NCBI RefSeq assembly: GCF_001808955.1
Contig: NZ_KV795257.1
Coordinates: 154,962 to 218,961 of the forward strand
Reading direction: 5' to 3'
From: Rothia sp. HMSC078H08
GTDB lineage: Bacteria; Actinomycetota; Actinomycetes; Actinomycetales; Micrococcaceae
DNA: 64,000 bases
Position 1 is the stretch's first letter. Every line of letters starts with the position of its first letter. Below are positions 52,830-62,831 of this stretch, in pieces. Under the pieces are notes generated by a model. The model had not been told where the DNA came from and did not search any database. It saw nothing but the letters and a program-made list of their open reading frames with translations. A program made the position numbers and the translations under genes.

Positions 52830-54863
52830 CTACTCAGCAGCCTCCGTGCTGGGCTTGGGGTCTTCGTTCACGCGGTTGCGGATATGCTCCACAATACGTG
52901 CCACAGCCTCATCCACAGGCACACCGTTCTCCTGCTTGTTGCCGCGGAAACGGAACGAAACAGCGCCGTGCTCCGCATCCTCACCGCCAGCAATCAGAAT
53001 GAACGGAACCTTCTCAGTAGACGCGGTACGAATCTTCTTAGTGAAGCGGTCCGAACCGTAATCCACCTCAACACGCACACCGTGCGCACGCAGCTTATCC
53101 GCGATCTCAGTCATGTAGTCGTTGAACGCCTCAGCCACCGGCACACCAATGACCTGGACCGGCGAGAGCCATGCCGGGAACGCACCCGCATAGTGCTCGG
53201 TCAGCACACCCAGGAAGCGCTCAATCGAGCCGAACTTCGCCGAGTGAATCATGACCGGCTCCTGCACGGTACCGTCCGCAGCCTGGTACTCCAGACCGAA
53301 ACGGCTCGGCTGGTTGAAGTCATACTGAACGGTCGACATCTGCCAGGTACGGCCGATAGCATCCTTCGCCTGAACCGAAATCTTCGGGCCGTAGAACGCA
53401 GCACCACCCGGATCCGGGACGAGCTCCAGGCCGGTCTCCTTCGCAACCTGCTCCAGAACCGCGGTAGCCGCCTCCCACTGCTCATCAGTACCGATGAACT
53501 TATCCTTCTTATCACCCTCAGTGTCGCGGGTAGACAGCTCAAGGTAGAAGTCAGTCATGCCGAAGTCCTCAAGCAGGCTCAGCATGAACTTCAGCAGGTG
53601 ACGCACCTCGTCCGGTGCCTGCTCCTTCGTCACATACGAGTGCGAGTCGTCCTGAGTAATCATGCGCACGCGGGTCAGGCCCTGCAGCACGCCGGACTTC
53701 TCGTCACGGTACACGGTGCCGAACTCGAAGAAACGCAGCGGCAGCTCACGGTACGAACGGCCACGAGAACGGTAAATCTCGTTGTGCATCGGGCAGTTCA
53801 TAGCCTTCAGACGGTAATGACCGTTATCCAGCTCCATGGGCGGGAACATACCATCCGCATAGTACGGAAGGTGACCAGAAGTGTAGAACAGGTCTTCCTT
53901 CGAAATGTGCGGAGTGCTGACGTACTGGAAACCCTCCTGAATGTGGCGGGTACGCACGTAGTCTTCCATCTCGCGCTTAATCACGCCACCCTTAGGGTGA
54001 ATCACCGGCAGGCCGGGGCCAATGTTCTTCGGGAAGGAGAACAGGTCCAGCTCACGGCCCAAGCGGCGGTGGTCACGGCGCTCCGCCTCAGCGATGCGCT
54101 CCTTGTACGCCACCAGCTCGTCCTTAGTCGGCCAAGCGGTACCGTAAATACGCTGCAGCATGGGGTTCTTCTCAGAACCGCGCCAGTACGCGCCACCGGC
54201 ACGCATCAGGGCGTAACCGTTAGCAATCAGCTTAGTGTTCGGCAGGTGCGGGCCGCGGCAGAGGTCCTTCCAGACGGTCTCACCGGTCTTCGGGTGCACG
54301 TTGTCGTAAATGGTGATTTCACCCTCGCCGACCTCCACGGATGCGCCCTCGGCAGCATCCGCACCAGAACCGGGGCCCTGGCTCAGGGAGAGCAGCTCCA
54401 GCTTGTACGGCTCGTTCGCCATCTCGGCGACAGCCTCATCGTGGGTGACCACGCGGCGGCGGAACAGCTGACCGGACTTGATGATCTTAATCATCGACTT
54501 CTCGATCTTCTTCAGATCTTCCGGGGTGAACGGCTCAGCCACATCAAAGTCAAAGTAGAAGCCGTCAGTAATGTACGGGCCAATGCCCAGCTTGGCGTCC
54601 TTGCGGTACTCCTGCACCGCCTGCGCCATCACGTGCGCAGCGGAGTGGCGCAGCACGTTCAGGCCGTCCGGTTCGTGAATGAAAACCGGCTCAACGGAAT
54701 CGCCAGCAGACAGCTCGTGGGAGAGATCAACAAGCACGCCGTTCACGCGTGCCACAACAATCTTCGGGTCGTCAGCGAACAGCTCAGCGGCAGTCTTCGC
54801 GGTGACCTCGCGCTCCTCACCGGAAACGCTAATAACAATTGCTGAAGAATCAGCGGCAGACAT
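52830..54863 (-). CDS. thrS: Threonyl-tRNA synthetase
   Basis: The product is 677 aa. It has an N-terminal TGS domain, an editing domain with the HSAAHVMAQ metal motif, the class II catalytic domain (motif 2 region [24 protein letters not shown], in pieces; zinc Cys in NCPMHN) and a C-terminal anticodon domain ([19 protein letters not shown], in pieces). It charges tRNA-Thr and edits Ser. TTAAGGAG precedes the ATG. Its terminator is duplicated beyond the AIPR gene. Confidence 0.98.
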   Translation of the reverse strand: MSAADSSAIVISVSGEEREVTAKTAAELFADDPKIVVARVNGVLVDLSHELSAGDSVEPVFIHEPDGLNVLRHSAAHVMAQAVQEYRKDAKLGIGPYITDGFYFDFDVAEPFTPEDLKKIEKSMIKIIKSGQLFRRRVVTHDEAVAEMANEPYKLELLSLSQGPGSGADAAEGASVEVGEGEITIYDNVHPKTGETVWKDLCRGPHLPNTKLIANGYALMRAGGAYWRGSEKNPMLQRIYGTAWPTKDELVAYKERIAEAERRDHRRLGRELDLFSFPKNIGPGLPVIHPKGGVIKREMEDYVRTRHIQEGFQYVSTPHISKEDLFYTSGHLPYYADGMFPPMELDNGHYRLKAMNCPMHNEIYRSRGRSYRELPLRFFEFGTVYRDEKSGVLQGLTRVRMITQDDSHSYVTKEQAPDEVRHLLKFMLSLLEDFGMTDFYLELSTRDTEGDKKDKFIGTDEQWEAATAVLEQVAKETGLELVPDPGGAAFYGPKISVQAKDAIGRTWQMSTVQYDFNQPSRFGLEYQAADGTVQEPVMIHSAKFGSIERFLGVLTEHYAGAFPAWLSPVQVIGVPVAEAFNDYMTEIADKLRAHGVRVEVDYGSDRFTKKIRTASTEKVPFILIAGGEDAEHGAVSFRFRGNKQENGVPVDEAVARIVEHIRNRVNEDPKPSTEAAE

Positions 54864-54994
54864 AAGTCTCCTTAACTCAGGCGCTCGCGGCCGCTCGGGG
54901 CGCCGCGGGTGCGCATACTATTCCGCACTGTACTGGTGCACGGACACACACCATCTTACAACGGCTCCCAGGCAACGCTCAGCTTGAGGGCGGA

Positions 54995-55420
54995 CTAGTC
55001 CGCATGATGCTCACGCGTATGCTCGTGAACGTCCGTCACAATGTGACTAATGTGATGGTCCTTCAGGCGATAAATCGTGGTGCGGCCGTGCTGCTCGCGG
55101 TCAATCACGTGCGCCTCACGCAGGATGCGCAGGTGATGCGAGGCGAGCGGCTGCGAAATACCCAGGCAGGTGTGCAGCTCGCTCACGCTGTGCGGGCGGT
55201 GCACCAGGTGGTGCGCAATGGCCAGGCGCAGCGGGTTCGCGAGCGCCGAGAAGATCGCCACGGACGGGCCGAACTGCTCCTCCCAGTCCTTGGGGCCGCT
55301 CCCTTCGAAGAGAGGCGCGTTGGCGGGCGCCTCGTGGGTATGGTCCGATGCATGCTCGTGGGCATGGTCAGTGTGGGTGGTGTTAGTTTCGGTCTGGTCT
55401 GTGTGCTGGCTCTGAGTCAT
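54995..55420 (-). CDS. ArsR/SmtB-family zinc-responsive repressor
   Basis: The product is 141 aa. The winged helix runs about 47-125 (IFSALANPLRLAIAHHLV; SVSELHTCLGISQPLASHHLRILREA, in pieces; HGRTTIYRLKD). The C-terminal helix has the spacing D-x-H-x10-H-x2-E (DHH..HEHTRE), which is the alpha-5 Zn/Co sensor motif of SmtB and CzrA. The N-terminus is a His-rich tail (THTDHAHEHASDHTHEA) that may chelate metal. No transporter gene adjoins, so the target could be distant. It lies upstream of thrS and may run on into it, as no terminator is seen in the 131-base gap. Confidence 0.88.
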   Translation of the reverse strand: MTQSQHTDQTETNTTHTDHAHEHASDHTHEAPANAPLFEGSGPKDWEEQFGPSVAIFSALANPLRLAIAHHLVHRPHSVSELHTCLGISQPLASHHLRILREAHVIDREQHGRTTIYRLKDHHISHIVTDVHEHTREHHAD

Positions 55421-55447
55421 AGTATTTTCACCTTATGTACAGGAAAG

Positions 55448-55500
55448 GGGGCACGTCAAGGAAGTTACGCCTGCACGGCGTGCTTTCTTGAGCGTGCCCC
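55448..55500. terminator. Terminator between arsR-like and surface-protein genes
   Basis: GGGGCACG.CAAG.AAG pairs with CTTTCTTG.CGTGCCCC, with ACGCC/GGCGT at the tip. On the minus strand CCCCCTTTCC follows. It lies about 50 bases after the surface-protein stop. Confidence 0.75.
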
Positions 55501-55549
55501 TCTCCCCTATGTGCGCTGATGCTCGCGGGTATGCAACCTTAGCAGGCCT

Positions 55550-58264
55550 TTAGCGGTTGGCGACTGCCACCTGCAGGTAACCTTCAGCGGACTTTACGCC
55601 CTTGTCGGTCACTGCGCGGTAGCGGACCAGCGGTGCGAAGCCCTGCTTATTCTTAGCAGATACCGCGATGCCCTGAGTGCCGTCGGGCAGGGTCACCACA
55701 CGATAGGTGCCGTATTCGTCGCTGTAGGAGCTGACGACCTGGCCGCGTTCGTTGAGCAGCTCCAGCTTCTTCACGGTCTCACCGCGGCTGTACGCGCCGA
55801 AGGATGCTTCGTCGTTGTTCAGGACTGCCACGTTCTGGGTGGTACCCGAGTACAGGGAGACGGAGTCCTCACGCGCGATGGGGCTGTTCTTGTCGACCAC
55901 GTGCACCTTCAGCGGGATCGAGTACAGCTGTGCGGCTGCGCCCTTCTTCGCCTTCACATCGGACATGCGTGCGGGTGCCTTGCCGGTGCGGTTCACGGTG
56001 ATGTTCGTGCCGTTGTCGCGGCGCAGGTCCCAGGTGGTGCCGGTGACGTCGTGGGTGTTCAGGTCGATCGAGTAGGTGCCGGTCTTGCCGTTGGAGGCAA
56101 AACGGATGCCGGTCTCCGCGCTGGAGAACTGGCCGCCAGCAGTGTTGACCTTCTCCTTGTTGACCCAGCGGCTGGGGCGGAAGTTCGGGGTCTGCTCGAT
56201 TTCCTGGAAGTTGTAGTCGCGGGCGTAACGGTAGTTCGGGGAAACCTTGTGCGACTGGTGAACGCTCTGCGCGACTGCGGTTTCGCCGGCGTAGACGGTG
56301 GCGTGGTGCTCGGCGGGCTGGTAGATCACGCCGGAGCCGGTGCCGGTCTTGCCGTAGGAATCCGAGGGGTACTTGAACTTCACGGCGTCCGAAGCCTGGT
56401 TCACTGCCGCGTTCTGAGTCTCGGCATCGCTGATGCGGTCAGCCTTGGGGGCACGCACGGCGGAGCGGCGCACGGTCACGGGGCGTGCAATCTTGTGCGC
56501 GTCAGCGTTCGAGTCGGCAGCCTGGTTGTTGCTCTGCGGCAGAACCTGGGTGCCCTCGCGGCGTGCAGTGTTCTCAGCGGACTCGGTGTAGTTCACGGGC
56601 ATCCACTGCACCTGCTGCCAGGGGAACTGGTTGCCGGTGAAGCCGCTGGGCACGAAGTTCGCGAACATTGCCGCCAGCTGCGGGTCTTCCTTGTACACGT
56701 TCTTACCCTGGCGGGCGTAGGGCGCGTAGGAGCTTGCCGCCTCCAGGTTGAATGCGTTGGTGAAGAGGTTGTGGTCCGTGAGGATGAAGCCGTATTCCTT
56801 CATGGCGGTCAGAATCATGCGGCTGAGCTGGTCGTCAGCGTGGCCGGTGTTTGCCAGGTGCTCTTCCACATCAAAGCTGGCGGGCAGGAAGCCACGCTGA
56901 CCCGCGCGGGGTGCGTTCGGGTACTTGCTCGCGTCAATCTTGCCGTCGGTATCCTTCGCGGGGAAGGAGGAGACCAGTGCAGCGTAGTCAGCGGCGGTGA
57001 TGGACACCATGTGGTTGATCTTGCCTGCCTTGAGCTCGTCCACACCAATCTGGGTGAGCTCGTTTGCCAGACCCACCACGGAGGAGGTGCCGTTCTTGAG
57101 GGTCAGCCAGTAGTTGTCTTCGCCCACGCCGCCAAAGTTCGGCTTAGCGAGCATGTAGCCGCCGGAGGACACGTGGTAGGTTGCCGGGTAGTCAACCGCG
57201 ACGGGAATGTCCACGGTACCGCGGGTGCCTGCGGGAATCTTGTAGGTAATCTCGCCGGTGGTCTCGTTGATGGACGCGCCGGGCACGTTCTTTGCAAGGC
57301 GGAACTTCGCGCCGCGAGCAATCGGGTAGGAGGTGCGGGCGTTGCCGGACTTCACGTCAATGCTGACGGGCGCCTTGATGGTGACGGTCTGGCCTGCGTT
57401 GCCGCGGCCAACGTTGTCGTACTGAATCTTGGCGCTCTTGGGGGTGGACGCGTTGCCACCGCCAACCTGCACGCGGGCGGTGCTGGTGTAGGTCTGTGCG
57501 TCTGCGTCCTTGACGAACTTGAAGTAGGAGCGCCAGATGCCGGTTGCTTCGTCGTAGAGGGCGACAGACTGGTCGCCGGAGAGGCCGTGGTCCTCAGCGA
57601 GCCACTTGGGGATCGGGACGCCGCCGGTGAGGATGCGCTTGTTCTCTGCGTTGGCGTTGACGCGGCCATCGCGGGAGACGACCTCGACGTACTCCTGGTG
57701 CGGGTTCGCGGAGTTCACGGCGAGGGTCGGGATGTTCTCGTGGCCGCCGACGGTCTGGGTGCGGTCCTTCTTCACGGTGCCCGCGTTGATGGCGGTGGTG
57801 ACGGGGTGGTTGCCCGCATCGGCACTGTATTCGAGGAAGGTGCGGCTGATTTCGCTACTGTTGGCGGCGACAGCTTCGGTGCCGGTGAGCTTCTGGGCTG
57901 CGAAGGAGTCGCTGGCGAGTTTGCCGCTCAGGGGCGAGGTGTTCTCGGTGGCGGTCAGCTGCTCCTTGGTGAGGGAGGAGTTGACCGGTGCGAGAGTGTC
58001 GATGGTCTTCGCCTGCTGGTCGGGGTTCCAGTAGCAGGTCGGGCCGGGTGCGACGTTGGTGATGTTCGCGAGGGTCGGCACGGTGCGGTAGCCTGCGTCG
58101 ACGCAAGTGGTACCGGATACGTTACGGGTGGAGGCGGTTGCACCGAAGGTAGCGGGGAGGTTCGCGCCGGTGATGACGGTTGCCAGTGCTGCGGAGGCAG
58201 CGATGGTGGCACGGCGGCGGTTTGCCGGGCGCTGTGCCGGGTTTTTGGATGCAGTTATGGTCAT
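55550..58264 (-). CDS. Large secreted, probably surface-associated protein
   Basis: The product is 904 aa from ATG 58264 (GGAAG upstream; the longer frame to 58498 is spurious). A long signal peptide (PANRRRATIAASAALATVITGANLPATFGA, in pieces) is followed by beta-rich modules. Residues about 420-530 (INHMVSITAAD; ILTAMKEYGFILTDHN) recall a domain of secreted actinobacterial proteins with the pattern AxxYGxxxxD. The last 110 residues form a cadherin/VCBS-like module (SPIAREDSV; VAVLNND). There is no LPXTG motif or C-terminal anchor helix, so wall attachment, if any, would be non-covalent. A good promoter lies at 58413-58441. Confidence 0.8.
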   Translation of the reverse strand: MTITASKNPAQRPANRRRATIAASAALATVITGANLPATFGATASTRNVSGTTCVDAGYRTVPTLANITNVAPGPTCYWNPDQQAKTIDTLAPVNSSLTKEQLTATENTSPLSGKLASDSFAAQKLTGTEAVAANSSEISRTFLEYSADAGNHPVTTAINAGTVKKDRTQTVGGHENIPTLAVNSANPHQEYVEVVSRDGRVNANAENKRILTGGVPIPKWLAEDHGLSGDQSVALYDEATGIWRSYFKFVKDADAQTYTSTARVQVGGGNASTPKSAKIQYDNVGRGNAGQTVTIKAPVSIDVKSGNARTSYPIARGAKFRLAKNVPGASINETTGEITYKIPAGTRGTVDIPVAVDYPATYHVSSGGYMLAKPNFGGVGEDNYWLTLKNGTSSVVGLANELTQIGVDELKAGKINHMVSITAADYAALVSSFPAKDTDGKIDASKYPNAPRAGQRGFLPASFDVEEHLANTGHADDQLSRMILTAMKEYGFILTDHNLFTNAFNLEAASSYAPYARQGKNVYKEDPQLAAMFANFVPSGFTGNQFPWQQVQWMPVNYTESAENTARREGTQVLPQSNNQAADSNADAHKIARPVTVRRSAVRAPKADRISDAETQNAAVNQASDAVKFKYPSDSYGKTGTGSGVIYQPAEHHATVYAGETAVAQSVHQSHKVSPNYRYARDYNFQEIEQTPNFRPSRWVNKEKVNTAGGQFSSAETGIRFASNGKTGTYSIDLNTHDVTGTTWDLRRDNGTNITVNRTGKAPARMSDVKAKKGAAAQLYSIPLKVHVVDKNSPIAREDSVSLYSGTTQNVAVLNNDEASFGAYSRGETVKKLELLNERGQVVSSYSDEYGTYRVVTLPDGTQGIAVSAKNKQGFAPLVRYRAVTDKGVKSAEGYLQVAVANR

Positions 58265-58412
58265 GTTTTTCTTCCGTTCGTGTCGGCTTGTTTGAGTGAG
58301 TGCGTTTGTATGAACAAACACGGACGTGAGTGAAATATTCATCTGAGGGTGTGCCCGGGTGGGTCCTGATCTTCTGGCAGGAATTCTCAGGAAACTCTCA
58401 GATAATCCCCAT

Positions 58413-58441
58413 ACCCTACATAGTCTTTTGGGTGAACGCAA
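58413..58441 (-). promoter_or_regulatory. Promoter for the surface-protein gene
   Basis: On the minus strand TTGCGT (58441-58436), 17 bases of spacer, then TAGGGT (58418-58413). It gives a leader of about 140 bases before ATG 58264. Confidence 0.5.
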
Positions 58442-58985
58442 AACGAGTTTGTGATTTTGGGCACCGATTTTTTGATAAAGGTTCAGGCTTAGAGTCATAC
58501 CTCCTTACACCTTTGTGTATTTATTGGTGTTTGAAGACATGGAATTTGCACCGCGGTGTTTAGGCTTTACTCCTAGTCAAGCGATGGTGATGTGAAGAAA
58601 ACGAAAAATGCGCACGGGAAACTAAACCTTAAACCTTGAAGTTCCCTGAAAGACGCGCCAAAACTTCCTGTTGAATTTCTCACATGTGACCACAATCTGG
58701 GATTCTGCACTGAGAACAGATAGCATCTCACGCACCGACATGAGCACCCAACCACCCCTCAAAGAGCGATTTCTGGCAATCACCCACCCAGCAGGGGCAC
58801 CCTGCGCTTCACCTCGCTGACCCCTCAAAACCCACGTAAAACCCTAAAATTCACGTAAAAGTTCAAAGTTTCTATGTGTTTGTCAGCGTGTAACCATGCA
58901 AACGCACCACTCCCCCACACGGGGTGCCGCACGCAGCTCCCAGCAACGAATCCAAGCCACCCACCGGGGGCTTTATCAACACAAA
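58442..58985. other. Gene-free upstream region of the surface-protein gene
   Basis: Short open frames here lack ribosome sites and have Cys/Ser/Phe-rich, non-protein-like translations. Two small palindromes, CACCGCGGTG (58551-58560) and TCACATGTGA (58680-58689), could be operator sites. I see nothing else. Confidence 0.4.
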
Positions 58986-58987
58986 AA

Positions 58988-59024
58988 GCACTCCGCATGT
59001 GCCTTAAAAACACATGCGGAGTGC
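58988..59024 (-). terminator. Terminator after the FAH gene
   Basis: GCACTCCGCATGTG pairs perfectly with CACATGCGGAGTGC around a nine-base loop. On the minus strand TTTTTGTG follows. It lies about 110 bases after the stop. Confidence 0.9.
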
Positions 59025-59134
59025 ATAAGTATTCATTTTTGGGTGCCTTGCGGTGCACCCAACAGCAGGTGCCGCGCCCGCCTCCGTGGGTTCAGGTGGG
59101 TTCAATAGCGGTTGCTCACAGAGCTACCAGATAG

Positions 59135-60025
59135 CTACAGCGCGCCCGCCTCCGAGCAGACATTCACCAACTCACCAATGCCCTCAATACGGGTGCGCAC
59201 CGTCTGACCCGGCTTCAACCACTGACGCGGATGCAGCGACAAACCAACCCCGGCCGGGGTACCCGTCGCCACCAGGTCACCCGGCTCCAGGGTCATAAAC
59301 CGCGAAATATAGGACAGCAGCTGCGCCGGGGTAAACACCATATCCGCCGTCGTGCCGCGCTGACGCACCACGCCGTCCACCTCACAGACCAGCTCCAGGC
59401 CGGCAACCGGGTCAACCTCATCGGGGCTCACAATCACCGGACCAAACGGAGTCATCGCATCCCAGTTCTTACCCTGGAACCACTCCGAGGAACGGCCCTG
59501 CCAGTCACGCACCGACACATCATTCATGACCGTGTACCCCATCAGAGCCTCAAGCGCCTGCTCCTCCGTGGCGTTACGCAGGCGAGCGCCCACGACCAGG
59601 CAGAGCTCAACCTCCCAGTCGACCTTCGTGCTGCCGGTGCCGTCGGCGGCGGGCATGCGGATCTGCTCACCGGGCCCAATCAGCGCGTTCGGGAACTTCG
59701 CGAACAGCGCCGGATGCTCGGGCACCTCAAGGTTCATTTCCGCGGCGTGGTCGCGGTAGTTCAGGCCGGCGCACACAATCTTGCCGGGCTTATCCAGCGG
59801 GCGAATAAAGGGTAGGGAGTTCCACAACTCCTCGCCGTGGCCCATGACGGTCGCGCCGTTCTCCTTCAGGATTGCCACGGCGTTCTTCGGGTCGCCAAAG
59901 TTCAGGCGGAACCGGCTGTAGAAATTCAGTAGCGGGCTGAGCTTCGCCGGAAGTTCGTACACGGTCTCTTCAAAGAAGCAGACCGCGCGGCTGCCCTTCG
60001 AGTCTTTAATCTGTGCCCAACGCAT
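59135..60025 (-). CDS. Fumarylacetoacetate hydrolase family protein
   Basis: The product is 296 aa. The FAH fold is recognisable: VCAGLNYRDHAAEMN, a KFPNALIGPGEQI metal-site lead, DWEVELCLVVG (metal Glu pair), GYTVMNDVSVRDWQ and the C-terminal GDLVATGTPAGVG. Such enzymes hydrolyse or isomerise 2-oxo-4-hydroxy acids in aromatic degradation, or act as acylpyruvases and oxaloacetate decarboxylases. The substrate cannot be chosen from sequence. GAAGGAGC precedes the ATG. The next upstream gene is the lipoate-ligase-like gene. Confidence 0.92.
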   Translation of the reverse strand: MRWAQIKDSKGSRAVCFFEETVYELPAKLSPLLNFYSRFRLNFGDPKNAVAILKENGATVMGHGEELWNSLPFIRPLDKPGKIVCAGLNYRDHAAEMNLEVPEHPALFAKFPNALIGPGEQIRMPAADGTGSTKVDWEVELCLVVGARLRNATEEQALEALMGYTVMNDVSVRDWQGRSSEWFQGKNWDAMTPFGPVIVSPDEVDPVAGLELVCEVDGVVRQRGTTADMVFTPAQLLSYISRFMTLEPGDLVATGTPAGVGLSLHPRQWLKPGQTVRTRIEGIGELVNVCSEAGAL

Positions 60026-60134
60026 GGATGCTCCTTCGCTTCAGGTCGGATAAATCAGTGGGGGTAAATCGGGTGGGTTTAGGGGTAAAAGTCAGAGATA
60101 AAACGGGCTGGTGAAAGCGAGCCCGGTGAATCAC

Positions 60135-60833
60135 CTAGTGAAAACCGTTTTGGGCGTAGACCTCAACGATGGCGTCTTCCAGGTCTTCCATGAGCAGGTT
60201 GGGGTTCGCATCCTGCGCCGCGCCGACCGTGGCGGGGTCGAGGTCCATGCCGAGGGCACGGTAAACGTCCGCGGTGACCGCCCGCAGCGGCGCAGAATTA
60301 GAGACCACGATACCGGTGCTGAACCACCAGCCGCCGGTCACCACACGCTGGGCGGTGCCGACCAGTTTAATGCGGCCACCACCGGCGGAGGCGGGAAGCT
60401 GCGCGTGCACCGAATACTCGCCGGGGCAGTACTCCCCCGGGATCTCGCCCATGCGCGCATCCACGCCGACCTCGCGGAGCGCCTGCGCGTACATGGAACC
60501 GAACAGTTCGTAGCGTAGGGTGTTGCCGCTGCGGGCGTCGGAGGCGGGCTGAAAATGGTCCACGACCAGGCACCCCTGATGGTAGGCGGCGGCATGCCCG
60601 CCGACCTTGCGCACCAACACCTCAAAGCCGTGCTCGGCGCACGCCGCGGAGGCTTCCGCGAAGCCGGGGTTCAGTTCGTCACGGCGGCCGAACGCGACCG
60701 TCGGGTTCGGCTGATACATGCGCAAGGTGGCTTCTCGCTTGCCGGTTGCTACCTCGCGGAGCATCTGCACCGTCTGGTCGTGGTGAATGAGGATATCGCC
60801 GGATTCGGGGCCGGTCTCTCGAATAATCTGCAC
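60135..60833 (-). CDS. Lipoate/octanoate ligase-like protein, divergent active site
   Basis: The product is 232 aa from GTG (TAGGAAC upstream). It belongs to the biotin/lipoate A/B ligase superfamily: LRMYQPNPTVAFGRRDE, then VLVRKVGGHAAAYHQGCLVVDH at the lipoyl-AMP loop, and IKLVGTAQRVVTGGWWFSTG with the catalytic Lys and AQR motif. Classical LplA has RRxSGGGAVxHD, while here GGHAAAYHQG replaces it. It may be an amidotransferase (LipL/LipM-like) or act on another acyl group. Confidence 0.8.
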   Translation of the reverse strand: MQIIRETGPESGDILIHHDQTVQMLREVATGKREATLRMYQPNPTVAFGRRDELNPGFAEASAACAEHGFEVLVRKVGGHAAAYHQGCLVVDHFQPASDARSGNTLRYELFGSMYAQALREVGVDARMGEIPGEYCPGEYSVHAQLPASAGGGRIKLVGTAQRVVTGGWWFSTGIVVSNSAPLRAVTADVYRALGMDLDPATVGAAQDANPNLLMEDLEDAIVEVYAQNGFH

Positions 60834-61221
60834 GTTCCTATTTTACGGTTGCGCCGGTCACTACGGTGCGTGGTCGGTGGGGCGTCTCAGGAGCGACCTG
60901 TAGGCGCCCCAGAGGCAGCCCGGAAGTAGTTCAGGAGGCGGCACTCCCCCGCTACGCCTCACGCCGATTCCCCCTGAATCTGTGCAAAGTCATCGCCGAC
61001 GCCCCGCGGAATCCCAGCCGCCGATACGCCCGGTCATATTCACATTTTTTATGCCGATTTTCTTCACTCCGTTAATCCAACCCATTACGATTAAAAAACT
61101 ACGTGGCATCCCACACATTGCCATAAGTACACAACACAGCATGACAACGCAGAAGAAACGCGCACACCGTGACGGCCCACCCACCACGGACCAAACTGTA
61201 CGTTTCATAAGGAGTACGGAC
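60834..61221. other. Upstream region of the DASS transporter gene
   Basis: This gap of 388 bases between divergent genes holds a GCACTCCCCCGC motif (60941-60952) within GGAGGCGGCACTCCCCCGC, a GGGGCGTC..GGCGCCCC-like hairpin near 60880-60910 and no convincing gene. An open frame continuing upstream of 61222 lacks a ribosome site. Confidence 0.4.
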
Positions 61222-62721
61222 ATGACACAGTCCACCAACATAGCAGCAGCCGCTGCCGCATCCAATCCGGAGGTGAACGGCCAGGAGGTGAGCGCAGCCC
61301 GCAAACAGCGAAACAAGCTGATTCTGCACGTTGCCATCATCCTCGCCGCGACCCTCGCCATCTGGTTCGTTCCCGCCCCCGAAGGCGTCGACCCGCGCGG
61401 CATGCACATGCTCGCCATCTTCGTCGGCACCATCCTCGGCCTGATCCTGCAGCCGCTGCCCACCCCGTCCGTGGCGCTCGTCGGCCTGGGCGCCGCAATG
61501 ATTACCGGCACCATGGCGGCAAAGAACGAGGCACTGACCGGCTTCGGCAACTCCTCCATCTGGATTATCGTGGCCGCCTTCTTCATCGCCGACGGCTTCC
61601 TCATCACCGGCCTGGGCAAGCGCATCGCACTGCTGTTCGTGCGTGCGCTCGGCAAGTCCTCTCTCGGCCTGTCCTACGGTATGGCAATCACCGACCTGGT
61701 CCTCGCCCCCGCCACCCCCTCCAACACCGCGCGTGCCGGTGGCGTGATTTACCCGATTATCCGTTCCCTCTCCGAGGTCAACGGCTCCACCAACGAAACC
61801 CCCGAATCACGCCGTAAGCTCGGCTCCTACCTACTCATGACTGAGGCGCAGGTCAACACCATCACCTCCGCCATGTTCCTGACCGCAATGGCGGGCAACC
61901 CGCTGGCGCAGAAGTTCGCGCACGACCACAACATCAACCTCGACTGGGGTACCTGGGCCCTGGCCGCCATCGTTCCCGGTCTTGCCGCGCTGATTGTCAT
62001 GCCGTGGATCATGTCGAAGATTTACCCGCCGACCATCAAGAAGACCCCGGACGCACCCGAGCACGCCCGCCAGGAACTGCACGAAATGGGCCCCATGAGC
62101 TCCAAGGAATGGATTATGCTCGGCACTTTCGTGCTGCTGCTGGTCCTGTGGATTACCGGCACCGCCCTGGGTATTGACGCCACCAGCGCCGCATTCTTCG
62201 GCATCGCAATTCTGCTGGTGACTAAGGTCCTGACATGGAAGGACATGGCGAAGAACTCCAGCGCATGGTCCACCCTCATCTTCTTCGCCGTGCTCGTCGG
62301 CATGGCAGACCACCTGAAGAAGCTCAAGGTCGTCGACTGGATCGGTCAGCAGGCGGCGCACAGCGTCAGCGGCATGGCATGGCCCATGGCGTTCGCGATT
62401 CTGGTTCTGGCGTACTTCTTCATCCACTACATGTTCGCTTCGAACACCGCCCAGATTGTTGCACTATACGCAGTATTCCTCGGTGCGGCGGTAGCTGCCG
62501 GTGTTCCGCCGATGTTCGCGGCGCTGTTCCTCGGCTTCATGGGCAACCTGATTGGCGGCATCACCCACTACGCCTCCGGTCCGGCGGGCGTGTACTACGG
62601 TTCCGGCTACTTCAGCGTGGGCGAATGGTTCAAGATCGGCTTCATGGCTGCTATCGTGAACCTCGTCGTCTGGGGTGCGGTCGGTACCGCGTGGCTGTTC
62701 GCGCTCGGCTTCGCCAACTAG
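61222..62721 (+). CDS. DASS family (SLC13) sodium-coupled dicarboxylate/citrate transporter
   Basis: The product is 499 aa from ATG 61222 (AAGGAG seven bases upstream). About 12 membrane segments are present. The two SNT signature loops, ATPSNTARAGG and MFASNTAQI, mark the pseudo-symmetric substrate and Na+ sites. The extended carboxylate block (GVPPMFAALFLGFMGNLIGG, in pieces) resembles the CitT/TtdT/YbhI branch, some members of which exchange dicarboxylates instead of using Na+. Transport of C4 or citrate-like anions is inferred. Confidence 0.92.
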   Translation: MTQSTNIAAAAAASNPEVNGQEVSAARKQRNKLILHVAIILAATLAIWFVPAPEGVDPRGMHMLAIFVGTILGLILQPLPTPSVALVGLGAAMITGTMAAKNEALTGFGNSSIWIIVAAFFIADGFLITGLGKRIALLFVRALGKSSLGLSYGMAITDLVLAPATPSNTARAGGVIYPIIRSLSEVNGSTNETPESRRKLGSYLLMTEAQVNTITSAMFLTAMAGNPLAQKFAHDHNINLDWGTWALAAIVPGLAALIVMPWIMSKIYPPTIKKTPDAPEHARQELHEMGPMSSKEWIMLGTFVLLLVLWITGTALGIDATSAAFFGIAILLVTKVLTWKDMAKNSSAWSTLIFFAVLVGMADHLKKLKVVDWIGQQAAHSVSGMAWPMAFAILVLAYFFIHYMFASNTAQIVALYAVFLGAAVAAGVPPMFAALFLGFMGNLIGGITHYASGPAGVYYGSGYFSVGEWFKIGFMAAIVNLVVWGAVGTAWLFALGFAN

Positions 62722-62750
62722 TAGCGCAGGCCCCGCGGCGGCCTAGCTCA

Positions 62751-62787
62751 GCGTAAAAGCACTGCGTAAAAGCACTGCATAAAAGCC
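62751..62787. repeat. 13-bp tandem repeats
   Basis: GCGTAAAAGCACT occurs twice (62751, 62764), then a diverged third unit GCATAAAAGC (62777) runs into the terminator stem. Confidence 0.75.
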
Positions 62788-62831
62788 CGGTGTTCTGCAC
62801 ATGAATTTTCGTGTGAGAACACCGGGCTTTT
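62781..62831 (+). terminator. Terminator after the DASS gene
   Basis: AAAAGCCCGGTGTTCT (62781-62796) pairs perfectly with AGAACACCGGGCTTTT (62816-62831), with a CAC/GTG step inside. It is symmetric, so it could work in both directions. Confidence 0.88.

Noticed and set aside
58573..58755. Small Cys/Phe-rich minus-strand frame upstream of the surface-protein gene
   Set aside because: No ribosome site and no plausible fold; it lies in regulatory DNA.
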